From Macrosoma leucophasiata (lineage: Eukaryota; Arthropoda; Insecta; Lepidoptera; Hedylidae), in assembly GCA_036365455.1 (NCBI GenBank), contig JAWQUS010000001.1, forward strand, positions 22,981,001 through 23,045,000: DNA of 64,000 nt, given 5' to 3'. A program made the translations under genes and the position numbers. Each line of letters opens with the position of its first letter. Within the stretch, counting starts at the first letter, position 1. The notes beneath the pieces are model-generated. The model saw only the letters and a list, made by a program, of their open reading frames with translations, was not told the DNA's origin and searched no databases. Of the stretch, positions 62,591-64,000 are shown piece by piece.

Positions 62591-63084
62591 CATTTGCAGT
62601 GCTGATTTGTAGATCGTTTATGCCTTAAATTGTAAAGTAGCATTTGGGATATACGGTGTAATTTTATCAACTAGATTTACACAAATGGTTTCATACTTAA
62701 AGCTGTTTTGAAAACATCCTGTTTCGTTGTTTTTATCCGTAGGATGTGTTTATGCGTTCGATGTTTCAGTTTTTTTTTAAACTAAAAAGACACACCCGTC
62801 AAATGATAAATTTGACGTTGATCTCTGTGGCATCGTATTTGGCTGTGAAACGGATGGATGGCCGGTTTAGAACATCGAGAAGATTCTCAACTGGCCATCG
62901 ATCCGTTTGGATTTGATTTGATTGGAGGAGACAAAAGTTGTAGGCGGGATGTATAAGGCTTAACATATTCAAGCATCGGTCAGATTGATATAATAGCAAC
63001 TTTCTCTAAAAAACAGTAGGAATTAATGGTGAACTCTTTCGCTTATTGGGTCTAAAATGTCACATAACCAATGATATTTCATGT

Positions 63085-63170
63085 TTAACAAGTCACCATA
63101 GTACTAGAGCGCCAGATATCCCGGTCGTAACACACCTCCCTTTCTATCGTACCTATCTAGTTGATAAAAT
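63085..63170. mobile_element. RTE scrap
   Basis: AGAGCGCCAGATATCCCGGT resembles the minus strand of the RTE C-terminal part. Bases 62591-63085 hold the RWDD4 3' UTR and nothing else recognised. Confidence 0.5.
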
Positions 63171-63191
63171 TCCATCGTAAATGGTCTAGTC

Positions 63192-63511
63192 CAGTGATTT
63201 CCAAAGTGGTCTATATCGACCCCTGGGGGTCTATGACAAAATGAAAGGGGTCGGCGTCAGCGAAAAAAAAAATTTGGGGGTCCATGAAATGAAAATGGGG
63301 GTCCACGATAATGGATCTCAACACATACACTGATAGTACCAATTTACTTTCATCATACCAGTGATTCCCAAAGTGGTCCATGGGAGACTCGATGGGGGTC
63401 TTACGTAAGGGTGAATATGGGAATGTGATATAAATGTAATAAGGACGGGGGTCCACAGAAATTAGAAAAATTGTAAAGGGTCTACAAGAAAAAATAGTTT
63501 GGGAACCTCTG
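63192..63511. mobile_element. hAT MITE (Rep-F), copy with perfect 8-bp duplication
   Basis: Ends CAGTGATTTCCAAAGT and (reverse complement) CAGAGGTTCCCAAACT. GTCTAGTC is exact on both sides (63184-63191, 63512-63519). Without the left hairpin arm of the copy at 19323 it shows the ancestral inner structure. Confidence 0.9.
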
Positions 63512-63738
63512 GTCTAGTCGTTGTGGTGTCCTGTTTTAGATCTTATAGCAATAATTCTGTACTGCAGGCGTTCAATAAGTATATACTTTTATATGTGTAT
63601 ATTGTATGTTTTATGCTTGGATTACTAAGCATGTCGGCAGATAGATAGCAGAATCATTCAGTTGATTAAATAACGCTTATATCAAATATCTTTCTAAATT
63701 TAATGGAATCGTATGTAAAAGTTTCTGACAAGTAACAT

Positions 63739-64000
63739 ACTGGTGGTAGAACTCCACCGCATTACTTAATATACTTGCCGCTAAATGATAGTGTTCAGCA
63801 CTATCGTGTTCCGTTCAGGTGGTAATGTACGGCCCTGTAATTTCCGACACAGAGGCATAACACCTTAGGCCACCTCAGAAGTTGTAACGCATCTACATTT
63901 TGACATCTGGTCTTTGTGTTAGTGTCTATAGGCTGCAGTCGTCACTTAACATCAATGTGAACTGCATGCTTGTTTGCCACTTTCATGACATAAAAAAGTG
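63739..64000 (+). mobile_element. Rep-A copy at the window end
   Basis: ACTGGTGGTAGAACTCC to TTCATGACATAAAAAAGTG, with a small 5' deletion. It reaches the last base. Confidence 0.8.

Overview
This is an AT-rich eukaryotic window with long introns packed with interspersed repeats. Its gene content (an insect-type ionotropic receptor, acyl-CoA oxidase 3, an Aurora kinase, RWDD4) and its repeat content (RTE, CR1/Daphne-like and Jockey-like LINEs, tRNA-derived SINEs, a Helitron, hAT MITEs, a mariner) suggest an insect, most probably a moth or butterfly. Nothing prokaryotic, plasmid-borne or CRISPR-like is visible.

Four host genes can be read. (1) Plus strand, 4939-32237: 13 exons of a peroxisomal acyl-CoA oxidase of the ACOX3 type. 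All splice phases agree and the protein ends in the peroxisomal signal SKL. The first ~50-60 residues lie upstream of what I could recognise. (2) Plus strand, 35709-53308: a complete seven-exon ionotropic receptor of 696 residues with signal peptide, split ligand-binding domain, pore region and three membrane helices; it most resembles IR21a. (3) Minus strand, 55555-56583: an intronless Aurora-type kinase with a KEN box. (4) Plus strand, 59578-62590: a four-exon RWD-domain protein, RWDD4. Genes 3 and 4 diverge from a shared upstream region of roughly 1 kb. The four genes show no common pathway.

Most of the rest is mobile DNA. I use working names: Rep-A, a ~290-bp poly(A)-ended element with about two dozen copies; Rep-B, a ~315-bp SINE with tRNA A and B boxes; Rep-C, a fold-back element with a whole tRNA-like domain inside it; and smaller families Rep-D to Rep-J. 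Larger elements are a nearly whole CR1/Daphne-like LINE (about 40.1-44.8 kb, inside a receptor intron), two nearly identical RTE 3' ends (8.7-9.5 and 37.8-38.8 kb), a Jockey-like RT fragment (47-48.1 kb), a degraded Helitron helicase (13.8-15.0 kb), a hAT relic (9.5-13.0 kb) and an internally deleted mariner (50.2-51.05 kb).

The most interesting observations concern mobile elements meeting splice sites. A Rep-C insertion duplicated the exon 8 splice donor of ACOX3 in its 13-bp target-site duplication. A Rep-B SINE ends exactly where receptor exon 3 begins and appears to supply its polypyrimidine tract. Several other elements stop 20-40 bp upstream of 3' splice sites. I also see a possible spliced antisense transcript in the receptor's large intron, an in-phase candidate cassette exon, a tRNA-Leu(AAG) with a D-loop insertion, and a 34-bp minisatellite. 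I found no convincing wholly new biological system; Rep-C is the nearest candidate for an undescribed element type.
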